A DNA stretch of 64,000 bases from G963665185 sp963665185 (GCA_963665185.2 CAXXPO010000010.1:62001-126000); one strand, 5' to 3'; shown: positions 27,499 through 36,803, counted from the first letter of the stretch. Made by a program: numbers and translations. The notes: a model not told the origin generated them from the sequence alone.

Positions 27499-27520
27499 GC
27501 GAGGGGAGAACCTCTTTCAA
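27499..27520 (+). repeat. Short dispersed repeat GCGAGGGGAGAACCT
   Basis: The core GCGAGGGGAGAACCT recurs at 36790-36804 and 36990-37004, each time just after a gene end and each preceded by a G/A-rich tract. Here it starts 12 bases past the dctQ stop. Confidence 0.55.
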
Positions 27521-27555
27521 GAACGCGGCAGAAACGTCATGTCGACAACTGAATG

Positions 27556-27613
27556 TTTTCTATAAATGATTTCCAGCGTGTGCGTGCACACGCTGGAAAT
27601 CATTTATAGAAAA
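27556..27613. repeat. 28-bp perfect palindrome with 2-base centre
   Basis: Left arm 27556-27583 starts TTTTCTATAAATGATTTCC; right arm 27586-27613 is its exact complement. A 56-base perfect foldback with almost no loop is unusual in a stable genome. It lies in the dctQ-dctM gap, which argues for either a strong mRNA hairpin or a foldback artefact. Confidence 0.8.
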
Positions 27614-27625
27614 TAATCGCCAGGT

Positions 27626-27674
27626 CCAGGAGGCCGCCGCCTCCTGGCGGGGGTTCGGGGGCAGAGCCCCCGCC
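27626..27674. repeat. Two GC-rich hairpins
   Basis: CCAGGAGGC-CGCC-GCCTCCTGG (27626-27647) and GGCGGGGG...CCCCCGCC (27646-27674) stand side by side. GC-rich hairpins of this kind are common between Desulfovibrio genes. They precede the dctM ribosome binding region (AAGGAGAG at about 27682). Confidence 0.6.
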
Positions 27675-27707
27675 AACCTCATAAGGAGAGAATATTGGAC
27701 CCCGACG

Positions 27708-29003
27708 ATGGCTGGAATTGTGGGCGTTGTGGTCATGATAGCATTGTTCATGACGCGCATGCCGGTTGCGTACGTGATGACGCTGGTGGGATTTGTGGGT
27801 TTTTCCTGCCTGGTCTCGTTGCACGGAGGCTTGAGCCTGCTTTCGCGCAGCATGTACCAGGTGTTTTCCTCGTATGAATTGAGCACGATTCCCCTGTTCA
27901 TCCTGATGGGGCAGATCGCCTTCAACTGCGGCGTAAGCAAGCGGCTCTACCATACGGCATACTGCTTTCTGGGACATGTGCGCGGCGGATTGGCCATGGC
28001 GACGGTGACGGCCTGCACGGCATTCGGCGCGGTGTGCGGCTCGAGTCCGGCCACGGCTGCGACCCATGGCCACGGTCGGTATTCCGGAGATGAAGCGTTA
28101 TGGCTATTCGGACGATCTGGCGGCGGGCAGTGTGGCTTCGGGCGCGGACTGGGGATGATCATGCCGCCGAGCGTGGTACTGATCGTGTACGGCGTGCTCA
28201 CGGAACAATCCATAGGTGAACTGTTCGTGCGGGAATTGTCCCGGCCATTGTGCTGACGATTCTTTTTGTGGCCGCGGTGTGGCTGACATGCCGCAGCTAC
28301 CCGGGAAAGGGGCCCAAGGGTGAAGCAGTGAGCCTGAGGGAAAAAGCCCGCTCTCTGGGCGGTCTGGCGGATACGATCATTGTCTTCGTGCTGGTGATAG
28401 GCGGTTTGTTCCGGGGGTGGTTCACTCCCACGGAGGCTGCGTCCGTGGGCGTTCTGGCGTGACAAGCGTTTCCATTCTCCGGGGTACGCTGACTTGGAGA
28501 GGGCTGGTCAAATCGCTGGACGAAACCCTGCGCACCTCGTGCATGGTGTTGTTTCTGATTGCGGGGCCACCGTGTTTGGAAAATTTCTGGCCGTAACGCG
28601 CATTCCGTCACATCGCCTCGTGGGTGGCGTCTTTCGACCTGGCTCCGGCCGTGGTCATGGCCATGATCGTGCTTCTCTTCTTTCTCGGCGGCTGTTTCAT
28701 GGATTCACTGGCCCTGATCATGCTCACCATTCCTGTTTTTTTCCCAGTGGTGATGGATCTTGGGTATGATCCCGTCTGGTTCGGCATCGTGATTGTGCTG
28801 GTACGGAGATGGGCGTGATCACGCCGCCCGTCGGCGTGAACGTATACGTGGTGTACGGGGTGACGCAGCACATGGGGCTGCACATTGCGCTGGAATCCAT
28901 CTTCAAGGGGATATTCCCCTTTCTGCTGGCGATTGTGGCCGGGCTGATGCTCTTTTTCGTCTTTCCTTGGATTGTGACATTCCTGCCATATTTAATGTAT
29001 TAG
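27708..29003 (+). pseudogene. dctM: TRAP transporter large permease DctM, multiply frameshifted
   Basis: The sequence encodes a DctM-type permease in pieces: MTRMPVAYVMTLVGFVGFS, STIPLFILMGQIAFN, then MIMPPSVVLIVYGVLTEQSI, FRGWFTPTEAASVGVLA, FFLGGCFMDSLALIMLTIPV and MGVITPPVGVNVYVVYGVT. I count at least seven single-base shifts, near 28064, 28142, 28229, 28460, 28565, 28608 and 28802. For example GACCCATGG should read GACCATGG, and CTGGTACGG should read CTGGTGACGG. Between shifts the protein matches the family without internal loss. Either the gene is decaying or the local consensus is poor; the next genes share the same density of indels, favouring the second view. Confidence 0.82.
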
Positions 29004-29051
29004 ACGGAAGGCGCAAGGTCGGATAGAAAAAGAAAGCGGACAACAAAAAAA

Positions 29052-29089
29052 CCTCTAGCCCTGAAAACTCTCGTCTTCGGGGCTAGAGG
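29052..29089 (-). terminator. Rho-independent terminator of rpmB
   Basis: CCTCTAGCCC and GGGCTAGAGG form a stem on the minus strand, followed by TTTTTTTG. It lies downstream of rpmB and upstream of the convergent end of dctM. Confidence 0.8.
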
Positions 29090-29109
29090 GGGTAACAAAA
29101 AGCCGGCTG

Positions 29110-29337
29110 CGGGAAACCCGCAAAAATACTGTTCCGTCGTGCGGGCGACAGGCTTGGTCACTTTACCGGAACGGATGCAGGTGGTGCAAACGTTCATGGT
29201 TTTGACTTCACCGGAGTCGAGCTGCACCCGAACCTTTTGCAGGTTGGGTTGAAGACACGCTTGGTCTTGATGTTGGAATGGCTGACATTGTTGCCGACCT
29301 GACGCATTTTTCCGCAGAATTCGCATTGTTTAGGCAT
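29110..29337 (-). pseudogene. rpmB: 50S ribosomal protein L28, frameshifted as read
   Basis: The protein begins MPKQCEFCGKMRQVGNNVSH and continues SNIKTKRVFNP, then needs one more base to read NLQKVRVQLDSGEVKTMNVC...TCIRSGKVTKPVARTTEQ. On the plus strand GGTTGGGTT at 29243-29250 should have one more G. Both CxxC pairs expected of this L28 type are present. The stop is also not where expected: the frame runs on into the terminator, so the left boundary is approximate and a second indel near 29130 is likely. L28 is a core ribosomal protein, so a sequence error is more plausible than loss. Confidence 0.85.
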
Positions 29338-29464
29338 GGTCCGTATCCTCCACGATATGGTATCGGACCTTGGGTCCGACGGAATTACTCTCAAACACCC
29401 CTGGCATCGGCAGGGAAACGAAGCTCTTTATCCACTATCGAAAAAAATGGCAACCCCTTTTTTC

Positions 29465-29493
29465 TTGACAACCGTCTGCGTTCCCAATAGGTA
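29465..29493 (+). promoter_or_regulatory. Candidate sigma-70 promoter of the DUF177-rpmF-plsX operon
   Basis: TTGACA at 29465-29470 and TAGGTA at 29488-29493 with a 17-base spacer, 20 bases before the DUF177 start codon. The -35 box is perfect and the -10 is weak. Confidence 0.5.
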
Positions 29494-29513
29494 GACCTTC
29501 CTTGTGAGGATGT

Positions 29514-30038
29514 ATGCCCGAATTATGGATATCTCTCGACGAACTGCCCGATGAGGGAAAAACGTTTTCCATAGCCGATGATGGCTTGTGAAGGCTTTTT
29601 TCAGTGAATTCGGCATTCCGCCCAAATTGTCGAGCCGGTCACGGCCCAATTCGTGGTACGGAAGGCTGGAGAGGGCGTTCTTATTGAAGGATCGTTGCAG
29701 GGCGGCATTGAATTGCCTTGTGACCGTTGCACCGAGCCCTCGAAAATCGCCATAGCGGCGGAATTTGAATCTTTCGAGGAACTGGCAACGCCCGGACGAC
29801 GACACCGAAGGCCCTTCCCATTCTGCGTTCCGAAGACGGCGAGTTGGAGCTTGATGCCGCGGGATTTCTCTGGCAACACATTGCGCTGCAACTGCCTTCC
29901 AAGGTATTGTGCAAGCCTTCCTGCAAAGGACTGTGCCCAAAATGCGGAGCAGACCTTAACAGGGAATCGTGCACGTGCACGACCGAGGAAAGCGACCCCA
30001 GAATGGCCGCGTTGCGCGGCCTGAAGGTCAACAAGTAG
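29514..30038 (+). pseudogene. DUF177 (YceD) family protein, multiply frameshifted
   Basis: The frame begins MPELWISLDELPDEGKTF and hits a stop at 29589 where one G seems to be missing (TTGTGAAGG for TTGTGGAAGG). It resumes as FVVRKAGEGVLIEGSLQGG, IELPCDRCTEPSKIAIAAEF, changes frame again near 29790-29815, and ends ELDAAGFLWQHIALQLPSK, VLCKPSCKGLCPKCGADLNR plus CTC. The C-x2-C and C-x3-C-x2-C zinc-like cysteines fit DUF177, a protein tied to 23S rRNA or large-subunit assembly and normally encoded just before rpmF, as here. At least three or four indels are needed. Confidence 0.78.
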
Positions 30039-30090
30039 TCCCTGCGCCGGGGCCTTTTGCCGTGGCGCTTGTAATAAGGAGAGGCGAAAA

Positions 30091-30270
30091 ATGGCTTTAC
30101 CCAAGAAGAAAACGTCCAAGTCCAAGAAGGGGATGCGCCGTTCCCACCACAGCGTACCCGTGCCGACCGTGGTGACCTGCGAATGTGGCGAACCCACGCT
30201 GCCCCACAAAATTTGCGCGAGCTGCGGAACCTACAAAGGCCGGCAGATGCTGCGCATTGAAGATGAATAA
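30091..30270 (+). CDS. rpmF: 50S ribosomal protein L32
   Basis: A 59-residue basic protein: MALPKKKTSKSKKGMRRSHH, then VVTCECGEPTLPHKICASCG and TYKGRQ. The zinc-binding cysteines (CxC and CxxC) are present. AAGGAGAG lies just upstream. The last codons overlap the plsX start by eight bases, the usual rpmF-plsX coupling. Confidence 0.95.
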   Translation: MALPKKKTSKSKKGMRRSHHSVPVPTVVTCECGEPTLPHKICASCGTYKGRQMLRIEDE

Positions 30271-31303
30271 CAGACCCCGTATCGCCGTGGACGCCATGGG
30301 CGGGGACATCGGCCCCTCCGTGGTGGTGTCCGGCGCAGTGGCAGCCGCCAAACAGCGCGGCATAGATCTCATTTTGGTAGGCAACCCCGGCGAGATAGAG
30401 CTTGAGCTGGGAAAATTGGACACGGCCGGACTGGCTATCGAAGTGGTTCAGGCCACCGAGGTGGCCACCATGCGCGACAAGCCCACGGATGTGGTGCGGC
30501 GCAAAAAGGATTCGTCCATTTATGTTGCCTGCCGTCTGGTTCGGGAAGGAAATGCCGACGGCTTTGTGAGCGCCGGAAACACCGGCGCAACCCTGGCCTG
30601 CGGCATTTTCGTGCTGGGCCGGATAAAAAGGTGTGGAACGACCGGCTCTGGCCAGCCTCCTCCCTACGGAAAAGCGGCCCATGATCCTGGTGGATGTGGG
30701 AGCGAATGTGGATGCCAGGCACCGCAGTTGCTCCAGTTCGCCATCATGGCCGAATGCATGGCCACCATGGTGCTTGAATACAAGAACCCCAGCGTGGCCC
30801 TGCTTTCCATCGGCGAGGAGGAAGGCAAGGGAAACAGCCAGATCAAACAGGCCTTCGACATGCTCCGGAGTTCCTCGCTGAATTTCAAGGGCAATGTGGA
30901 AGGACGCGACCTGTTTACCGGCGATGTGGACATCGTGGTCTGCGACGGTTTTGTGGGCAATGTTGCACTCAAGCTCGCGGAAGGACTTTCCACATCTCTG
31001 GGAAGGCTTCTCAAACGCGAGCTTTTGGGCGATATTTTCTCCAAACTTGGCACGATCCTGTCCGCTGGTGCCCTGCGGCGTTTTAAACGTCTTGTGGATT
31101 ATGCCGAATACGGCGGCGCACCGCTGCTGGGCCTTAATGGCATAGGTATTGTCTGCCATGGCGCGTCCAACGCAAAAGCCATGATGAACGCCGTGGACAT
31201 GGCCGCCAGCTACGTGGAAAAAGGGGCCAACGACCTCATCAGCCGGCGGATATCCGAAAGCAGCGATCTGACCCGCTTCAGCCGCACCAGACAATCAGCC
31301 TGA
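30263..31303 (+). CDS. plsX: Phosphate acyltransferase PlsX (with an internal out-of-frame patch)
   Basis: PlsX turns acyl-ACP into acyl-phosphate, the first step of phospholipid synthesis by the PlsX-PlsY route. The protein starts MNNRPRIAVDAMGGDIGPSV and shows VSAGNTGATLACG, VALLSIGEEEGKGN, VVCDGFVGNVALKLAEG and GIVCHGASNAKAMMNAV, all family blocks. Between about 30625 and 30724 the reading frame is wrong: an extra A in AAAAA at 30625-30629 and a compensating loss near 30720 hide the true text VERPALASLLPTEKRPMILV. The frame as a whole stays open at 346 codons, which is the usual length. Confidence 0.9.
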   Translation: MNNRPRIAVDAMGGDIGPSVVVSGAVAAAKQRGIDLILVGNPGEIELELGKLDTAGLAIEVVQATEVATMRDKPTDVVRRKKDSSIYVACRLVREGNADGFVSAGNTGATLACGIFVLGRIKRCGTTGSGQPPPYGKAAHDPGGCGSECGCQAPQLLQFAIMAECMATMVLEYKNPSVALLSIGEEEGKGNSQIKQAFDMLRSSSLNFKGNVEGRDLFTGDVDIVVCDGFVGNVALKLAEGLSTSLGRLLKRELLGDIFSKLGTILSAGALRRFKRLVDYAEYGGAPLLGLNGIGIVCHGASNAKAMMNAVDMAASYVEKGANDLISRRISESSDLTRFSRTRQSA

Positions 31304-31356
31304 ACGCCGCATCCCGCGGCCACCCCGGTTTCCACCGGGCGGGAGAATTCACCGAC

Positions 31357-32367
31357 ATGCCAGCCATTGAACAGAGCGTCATCAGGGGATTGGGCTTTTA
31401 CGTCCCCGAACGCACCCTGACCAACCATGATCTGGAAAAATTCGTAGACACTTCGGACGAATGGATAACCACCCGCACAGGCATCAAGGAACGTCACCTT
31501 GTAAGCGAAGGTGAAGCTCTCTCCGACCTGGCCCTGCAGGCCACGCAAACGGCTCTGGCCGCTGCGCATATGCAGGCCGACGAGCTGACCCACATCATCG
31601 TGGCCACATGTACGCCCGATTCCTACTGCCCCAATACCGCCTGCATCCTGCAACATAAGCTGGGTATTGCAGGCAAGGCGGCTTTCGATATCAACGCGGC
31701 CTGTTCCGGTTTCACCTACGGCCTGGACATGGCCCGGTCCATCATCGCCCTGCGTCCTGACGCCGCCGTACTGATCATAGGCGGAGACGTGCTGTCCTCG
31801 CGCACCAACTGGCAGGACCGCACCACCTGCGTGCTCTTTGGAGACGGAGCAGGCGCAGCCGTACTTACCGGCGCCAGCCGCAAGCACGATGCAGGACTGA
31901 AAGGCCGTGTCATCGACACCATCCTGTGCAGCGACGGTTCCATAGGAAACATGCTGACCTTCAACGGCGGCGGTTCCAGTGCGCCCTATCCCCTGGGCCA
32001 TGTTGTGACGGAAAATCATTTCATCAGCATGCAGGGACGCGAGGTTTTCAAACATGCCGTGCGCAACATGCAGGCCGTGTCCGAAGCCATTTTGGAACGC
32101 AACGGATTTTCAACCGACGACGTGGGTCTGGTCATCACCCATCAGGCCAACCTGCGCATCATCGAATCCCTGGGAAAAAAGCTCGGAATCAGCAGCGACC
32201 GGGTGTTCGTCAACCTGGACCGCTACGGCAACACATCTGCCGCCAGCATCCCCATCGCCCTGGCCGAAGCCATGGAGCAGAATTGCCTGCCCGCGGGAAG
32301 CCTGCTTCTTGTGGCCGCTTTCGGCGGGGGATTCACCTGGGGATCGGCTCTGGTACGCTTTGAATAA
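31357..32367 (+). CDS. fabH: 3-oxoacyl-ACP synthase III (FabH)
   Basis: A 336-residue enzyme that condenses acetyl-CoA with malonyl-ACP to begin fatty acid synthesis. The catalytic triad is visible: Cys in DINAACSGFTYGL, His in VITHQANLRI and Asn in RYGNTSAASIP. The C-terminal GGGFTWGSALV is typical. A GGGAG lies upstream. It follows plsX by 53 bases, and fabG follows 73 bases later. Confidence 0.96.
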   Translation: MPAIEQSVIRGLGFYVPERTLTNHDLEKFVDTSDEWITTRTGIKERHLVSEGEALSDLALQATQTALAAAHMQADELTHIIVATCTPDSYCPNTACILQHKLGIAGKAAFDINAACSGFTYGLDMARSIIALRPDAAVLIIGGDVLSSRTNWQDRTTCVLFGDGAGAAVLTGASRKHDAGLKGRVIDTILCSDGSIGNMLTFNGGGSSAPYPLGHVVTENHFISMQGREVFKHAVRNMQAVSEAILERNGFSTDDVGLVITHQANLRIIESLGKKLGISSDRVFVNLDRYGNTSAASIPIALAEAMEQNCLPAGSLLLVAAFGGGFTWGSALVRFE

Positions 32368-32440
32368 TTTGCGCTCCCGCGCAGATTAGGCTACAAGATG
32401 GCGAATTTTTCAGAACGCTAACCCCTGCGAAATCAACCAT

Positions 32441-33179
32441 ATGAGCGACACTAAAAAAACCGCCATTGTCACCGGTGGCTCCCGGGGAATCGGCAAGGCC
32501 TGCGCCCTGGCCCTGGCCAAGGACGGCTACCGCATCGTTCTTACCTACGTGAGCAAACCCGAACTCGCCGATGAAGTGGTCGCCGCCATCCGGGAACAAG
32601 GCGGCGAGGCCGAAGCCGTGCTGCTGGACGTGGCCGACCGCGAAGCCGTTGTCGAATTCTTCAAGGACCGCAAGGATTCCGGAATCGACGTGCTGGTGAA
32701 CAACGCCGGCATCACGAAGGATGGGCTGCTCATCCGCATGAAGGACGAGGACTGGGACAAAGTCCTGCACATAAACCTCACCGGTGCCTTCACCTGCCTG
32801 CGCGAAGCGGCCAAAATAATGGCCCGGCAGCGTTGCGGACGCATCATCAATATTTCATCCATTGCCGGAGAAATGGGCAATGCCGGACAAGCCAATTACT
32901 CGGCCGCCAAAGCCGGGCTTATAGGCCTGACCAAGACCACCGCCCGCGAACTGGCTGGCCGCGGAGTGACCGTAAACGCAGTAACGCCGCGGCGCGATCG
33001 AAACGGACATGACGAGTGTCCTTTCCGACAAGGTCCGCGAAGGCATGCTGGCGGCCATTCCCATGGGCCGTCTGGGAACCCCGGAAGACATTGCCGGGGC
33101 TGTCTGCTTCCTGGCGTCCGACGCCGCTGCCTACATCACCGGACACATTCTGTCCGTGAATGGCGGCATGTACATGTAA
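32441..33179 (+). pseudogene. fabG: 3-oxoacyl-ACP reductase FabG, frameshifted as read
   Basis: A classical SDR reductase of about 246 codons. The cofactor loop TGGSRGIGKA, the NNAGITKDG motif, Ser in ISSIAGEMGNAGQ and the YSAAKAG catalytic Tyr-Lys are all present. At 32986-32992 the text ACGCCGCGGCGCG should read ACGCCGGGCGCG; the extra base moves the end into the wrong frame. In the corrected frame it continues GAIETDMTSVLSDKVREGML and closes ITGHILSVNGGMYM with a stop at 33177. The gene is expected to be essential. Confidence 0.9.
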
Positions 33180-33236
33180 CCACGCGCTCCTGGCGCACAG
33201 TATCGAGAACAACATTCCGCATGGAGGAACGTACCT

Positions 33237-33467
33237 ATGTCCGTTGAAGCAAAAGTCAAAGAAATCATTGTCGACCAGCTTGGCGTATCCGCCGACGAAG
33301 TAAAATCCGAAGCATCTTTCGTGGACGACCTGGGCGCCGACTCCCTGGATCTGACCGAGCTGATCATGGCCATGGAAGAAGAATTCGGCCTGGAAATCGA
33401 CGACGAAGACGCCCAGAAGATCCTCAAGGTTCAGGACGCAGTCAAATACGTCGAGTCCAAACAGTAA
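33237..33467 (+). CDS. acpP: Acyl carrier protein
   Basis: A 76-residue acidic protein. The 4'-phosphopantetheine attachment Ser lies in LGADSLDLTELIM. Length and the start MSVEAKVKEIIVDQLGV are standard. GGAGG lies upstream. A strong terminator follows, separating it from fabF. Confidence 0.97.
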   Translation: MSVEAKVKEIIVDQLGVSADEVKSEASFVDDLGADSLDLTELIMAMEEEFGLEIDDEDAQKILKVQDAVKYVESKQ

Positions 33468-33502
33468 ACCTTCCCGGTTATCCTGGCGACGGAATCAACG
33501 GG

Positions 33503-33544
33503 GCGTCTTGCGGCATTGTCAGCCGCAAGACGCTCATATTTTCT
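33503..33544 (+). terminator. Rho-independent terminator after acpP
   Basis: A perfect 12-bp stem (GCGTCTTGCGGC / GCCGCAAGACGC) with a 7-base loop followed by TCATATTTTC. It starts 36 bases after the acpP stop and should give acpP its own abundant transcript. Confidence 0.82.
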
Positions 33545-33721
33545 CGTAGCCCGTTGCGTGGAGTTTAAGGTCATTCACCTCGCGGACCGAAACGCCGGAC
33601 ATTGTCCGGCCTCTTGCCGCCCGTCGCACCTGCAGCCCGCATCCGGGATGCAGATACGTTACTGAAAGGTCTCGAAATCAAACGAACGGCATCCCCGTCG
33701 CAGGGGAGGAGAATATTCAGC

Positions 33722-34967
33722 ATGAAACTTCACCGCGTAGTCGTTACAGGCCTTTCGGCCATCACCCCCATAGGCAACGACCTTCAGACCAGCTGGGCCA
33801 ACCTTGTCGCGGGAAAAAGCGGCGTGGGACCGATCAGCAGCTTTGATCCGGCCGGTTATGCCAGCGCCATCGCCGGAGAAGTCAAAGACTTTGACGACTC
33901 CGCCTTTCTGGACGGAAAAACCGCACGCCGATTGGAAACATTCACCCGTTTCGCCGTGGCCTGCACCCGCATGGCATTTCAGATGGCTGGCTGGGACCCC
34001 CGGCGAAGATGAAAAACAGCGCATCGGAACCATTATCGGCGTGGGCCTGGGCGGCCTGAAAACACTGGAAGACAACTTCGAGAAACTGCTCAACCAGGGT
34101 CCCCGCCGCGTCAGCCCGTTCATGATTCCTGTGCTCATCGCCAACATGGCCGCAGGACAGTCTTCCATAATATCCGGCGCCATGGGACCGAACTATTGCA
34201 CCACATCGGCCTGCGCCTCGGGCCTGCATGCCATCGGTGCAGCCTACACCGACCTCAAACTCGGTCGTGTGGACGCCATGCTCTGCGGCGGAAGCGAATC
34301 CACCATCACCCGACTGTCGGTCGCCGGCTTCAGTTCCCTCAAGGCCCTTTCCACGCGCAACGACGAGCCTGAAAAGGCATCCCGTCCGTTCGACAAGAAC
34401 CGCGACGGATTCGTCATAGGAGAAGGATGCGGTCTGCTCCTGCTGGAAACCCTGGAACACGCCCAGGCGCGCGGAGCCAATATACTGGGCGAAGTCGTGG
34501 GATACGGTGCGTCTTCCGACGCCTACCACATGACAGCCCCCCCGGACGACGGACGCGGCATGGCCCTGTCCATGATTTCGGCGCTCAGAGAAGCCGGCGT
34601 GGCTCCAGATGAAATTGATTTCATCAACGCCCACGGCACATCCACACCGCTCAACGACAAGTGTGAAACCGCCGCAGTCAAAAAAGTCTTCGGCGATCAC
34701 GCCTACAACATCTCCATGACCTCGAACAAGTCCATGATCGGGCACCTGCTTGGCGCGGCCGGCGGTGTGGAAAGCGTCTTCTCCATCAAGACGTTGATGG
34801 AAGGCATTATCCCGCCCACCATCAACCAGGAAACGCCCGATCCAGAATGCGACCTGGACTGCACCCCCAACGAAGCCAGAAAACGCGATGTGCAGTACGC
34901 CCTGTGCAACTCTTTCGGCTTCGGCGGAACCAATTGCAGCATGCTCTTCAAAAAATACCAGGGCTGA
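33722..34967 (+). pseudogene. fabF: 3-oxoacyl-ACP synthase II (FabF), frameshifted as read
   Basis: About 415 codons with one break. The first part reads MKLHRVVVTGLSAITPIGND to ...AFQMAGWDP and then stops; the second continues GEDEKQRIGTIIGVGLGGL. Deleting one C from the run CCCCC at 33997-34001 joins them. The catalytic Cys is in CTTSACASGLHAIG, with His in INAHGTSTPLNDK and His in SMIGHLLGAAGG. FabF elongates acyl chains with malonyl-ACP. GGAGGAG lies upstream of the ATG at 33722. Confidence 0.9.
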
Positions 34968-35228
34968 CCGCCCTGTGCATCGCTCCTTGCGTTGCACCGC
35001 AGGCAGACGTAAACCTCTTCCTGCACCTCCCCGTGAACACTGCCCGACGTCGGGCTGAAACACGGTTCCAGGCAGGCTGACGCACCAGCGCAAGGCTGCG
35101 GCTTGTACGAAAAGAAGCCGGATACATGCCGGACGCTGCGCAACAGCCTGAAAAAAGAAACAAGGGTGGACGGAGGCATTTGCCTCCGCCTCTTTCCATA
35201 CAACCCGTTCATTGAAAAGGTGGCAGCC

Positions 35229-36467
35229 ATGGAAGAATTGATCATGCGCGACCCGGAGATAGCCAAGGCAATCACCCTCGAATGCGACCGCCAGATGGGC
35301 AAGCTCGAGATGATCGCCAGCGAAAACTTCACCTCGATTCCGGTGCGCCAGGCGCAGGGATCGATAATGACGCACAAGTACGCGGAAGGGTATCCCCACA
35401 AGCGTTACTACGGCGGCTGCGAATACGTGGACATCGCCGAAGACCTGGCCCGTGACAGGGTCAAGCAACTCTTCGGCTGCGAATACGCCAACGTCCAACC
35501 CCATTCCGGTTCGCAGGCCAATATGGGGGTCTATTTTTCCGTGCTCAAGCCCGGCGACACCATCATGGGCATGGACCTTTCACACGGCGGCCACCTTACC
35601 CACGGTTCCCCGGTCAACTTTTCCGGCAAGCTCTACAATGTCGTCTTCTACGGCGTGGATCCGGAAACAAAGACCATCGACTATGACCAGGTCCTGGCCA
35701 AAGCCAAGGAACACAAGCCCAAGCTCATCGTGGCAGGCGCATCCGCCTACCCCCGCGTCATCGACTTCAAACGTTTCCGCGAAATCGCGGACGAAATCGG
35801 CGCGTACCTCATGGTGGACATGGCGCACATCGCGGGACTCATCGCCGCCGGCGTGCACCCCTCCTGCATCGAACACGCCCATTTCACCACCTCCACCACC
35901 CACAAGACCCTGCGCGGCCCACGCGGCGGCCTCATCCTCTCCACAGAGGACAACATGAAGTCGCTCAACTCCAACATCTTCCCCGGCATCCAGGGCGGAC
36001 CGCTCATGCACGTCATCGCGGCCAAGGCCGTGGCCTTTGGCGAAGCCCTGCGCCCCTCGTTCAAAATATACCAGCAACAGGTCGTGAATAACGCCCAGGT
36101 GCTGGCCAAGACACTCACCGACGCGGGCTATGATCTGGTCAGCGGCGGCACGGACAACCACCTGCTGCTCCTGGACCTGACAGCCAAGGACATCACCGGC
36201 AAAGACGCCGAACATGGCCTGGACCGCGCCGGCATCACCGTGAACAAGAACACCGTTCCCTTTGAGACCCGCTCGCCCTTCGTCACCTCCGGAGTCCGCC
36301 TGGGCACGCCCGCGCTCACCACGCGCGGCATGCGCGAAGAAGAAATGGTCAAGGTCGGCGGCTGGATCGTGGATACGCTCAAGAACCTGGACAACGAGAC
36401 CCGCATCGAAGAAATCCGCGTTGCCGTGGAGAAATTCGCCAAGCAGTATCCGTTGTTTGCAGAATAA
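35229..36467 (+). CDS. glyA: Serine hydroxymethyltransferase
   Basis: A 412-residue PLP enzyme converting serine and tetrahydrofolate to glycine and 5,10-methylene-THF. It has LEMIASENFTSIPVRQAQGS, the KYAEGYPHKRYYGGCEYVD segment and the PLP lysine in TTSTTHKTLRGPRGG. The ATG at 35229 begins the conserved protein; the frame is open to 35103 but without family match. A weak AAGGTGG lies before it. It follows fabF by 260 bases. Confidence 0.96.
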   Translation: MEELIMRDPEIAKAITLECDRQMGKLEMIASENFTSIPVRQAQGSIMTHKYAEGYPHKRYYGGCEYVDIAEDLARDRVKQLFGCEYANVQPHSGSQANMGVYFSVLKPGDTIMGMDLSHGGHLTHGSPVNFSGKLYNVVFYGVDPETKTIDYDQVLAKAKEHKPKLIVAGASAYPRVIDFKRFREIADEIGAYLMVDMAHIAGLIAAGVHPSCIEHAHFTTSTTHKTLRGPRGGLILSTEDNMKSLNSNIFPGIQGGPLMHVIAAKAVAFGEALRPSFKIYQQQVVNNAQVLAKTLTDAGYDLVSGGTDNHLLLLDLTAKDITGKDAEHGLDRAGITVNKNTVPFETRSPFVTSGVRLGTPALTTRGMREEEMVKVGGWIVDTLKNLDNETRIEEIRVAVEKFAKQYPLFAE

Positions 36468-36496
36468 GACAATCAGGGGCGCTGCCCCTGTCCCCG

Positions 36497-36529
36497 CCGG
36501 GGGAGCACTGCTCCCCCGGTCCCCCTTTT
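36497..36529 (+). terminator. Probable terminator of glyA
   Basis: CCGGGGGAG and CTCCCCCGG form a 9-bp GC stem with a 5-base loop, followed by TCCCCCTTTTC, starting 30 bases after the glyA stop. Confidence 0.6.
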
Positions 36530-36532
36530 CTC

Positions 36533-36583
36533 GTTTGCGGTGTTTTCCGGGATGCGCCGCACATCACGGAAAACACCGCAAAC
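36533..36583. repeat. 17-bp perfect inverted repeat
   Basis: Arms GTTTGCGGTGTTTTCCG (36533-36549) and its exact complement (36567-36583) are separated by 17 bases. The role is unknown; it stands directly after the glyA terminator. Confidence 0.7.
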
Positions 36584-36638
36584 CGAAAATGGACCGTACG
36601 GCCCGCTTGGAAGCAATGCGAATTTCTGGCAAAGGCAG

Positions 36639-36762
36639 CAGGCTGTTAAAGGCCACTCATGCAAGACACTGGAAAGATTAAGCTCCGCCGCGTAGTTAAA
36701 CATACGCAAGGAGCTTGAATATTTCGCGGCAACATAGCCAGAGAGAACGTTTCAACGGCCTG
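36639..36762 (+). repeat. Structured dispersed repeat, copy 1 (124 bases)
   Basis: It begins CAGGCTGTTAAAGGCC and ends TTTCAACGGCCTG. An inner hairpin is formed by AAGCTCC/GGAGCTT and GCGTA/TACGC. Copy 2 at 38730-38854 has the same ends, the same GCAAGAC and CGCAGCAACA-like blocks (here CGCGGCAACA) and almost the same length, but an unrelated inner stem sequence. Confidence 0.7.
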
Positions 36763-36768
36763 AAGATT

Positions 36769-36803
36769 AAAAGTTTTTGAAAGGGGAGCGCGAGGGGAGA
36801 ACC
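36769..36803 (+). repeat. 35-base repeat, copy 1
   Basis: AAAAGTTTTTGAAAGGGGAG followed by CGCGAGGGGAGAACC; it differs by one base from the copy at 36969-37003, exactly 200 bases away. The same core occurs after dctQ at 27499. Confidence 0.7.

Noticed and set aside
30625..30724. The unusual mid-segment of PlsX as a novel insertion
   Set aside because: Shifting the frame by one base recovers standard PlsX text (LASLLPTEKRPMILVDVGAN), so it is an out-of-frame patch and not new protein sequence.
35165..35190. GGAGGC-ATTT-GCCTCC hairpin before glyA as a terminator or riboswitch
   Set aside because: The stem is only 6 bp with no T tract and no glycine-riboswitch features nearby; not strong enough to annotate.
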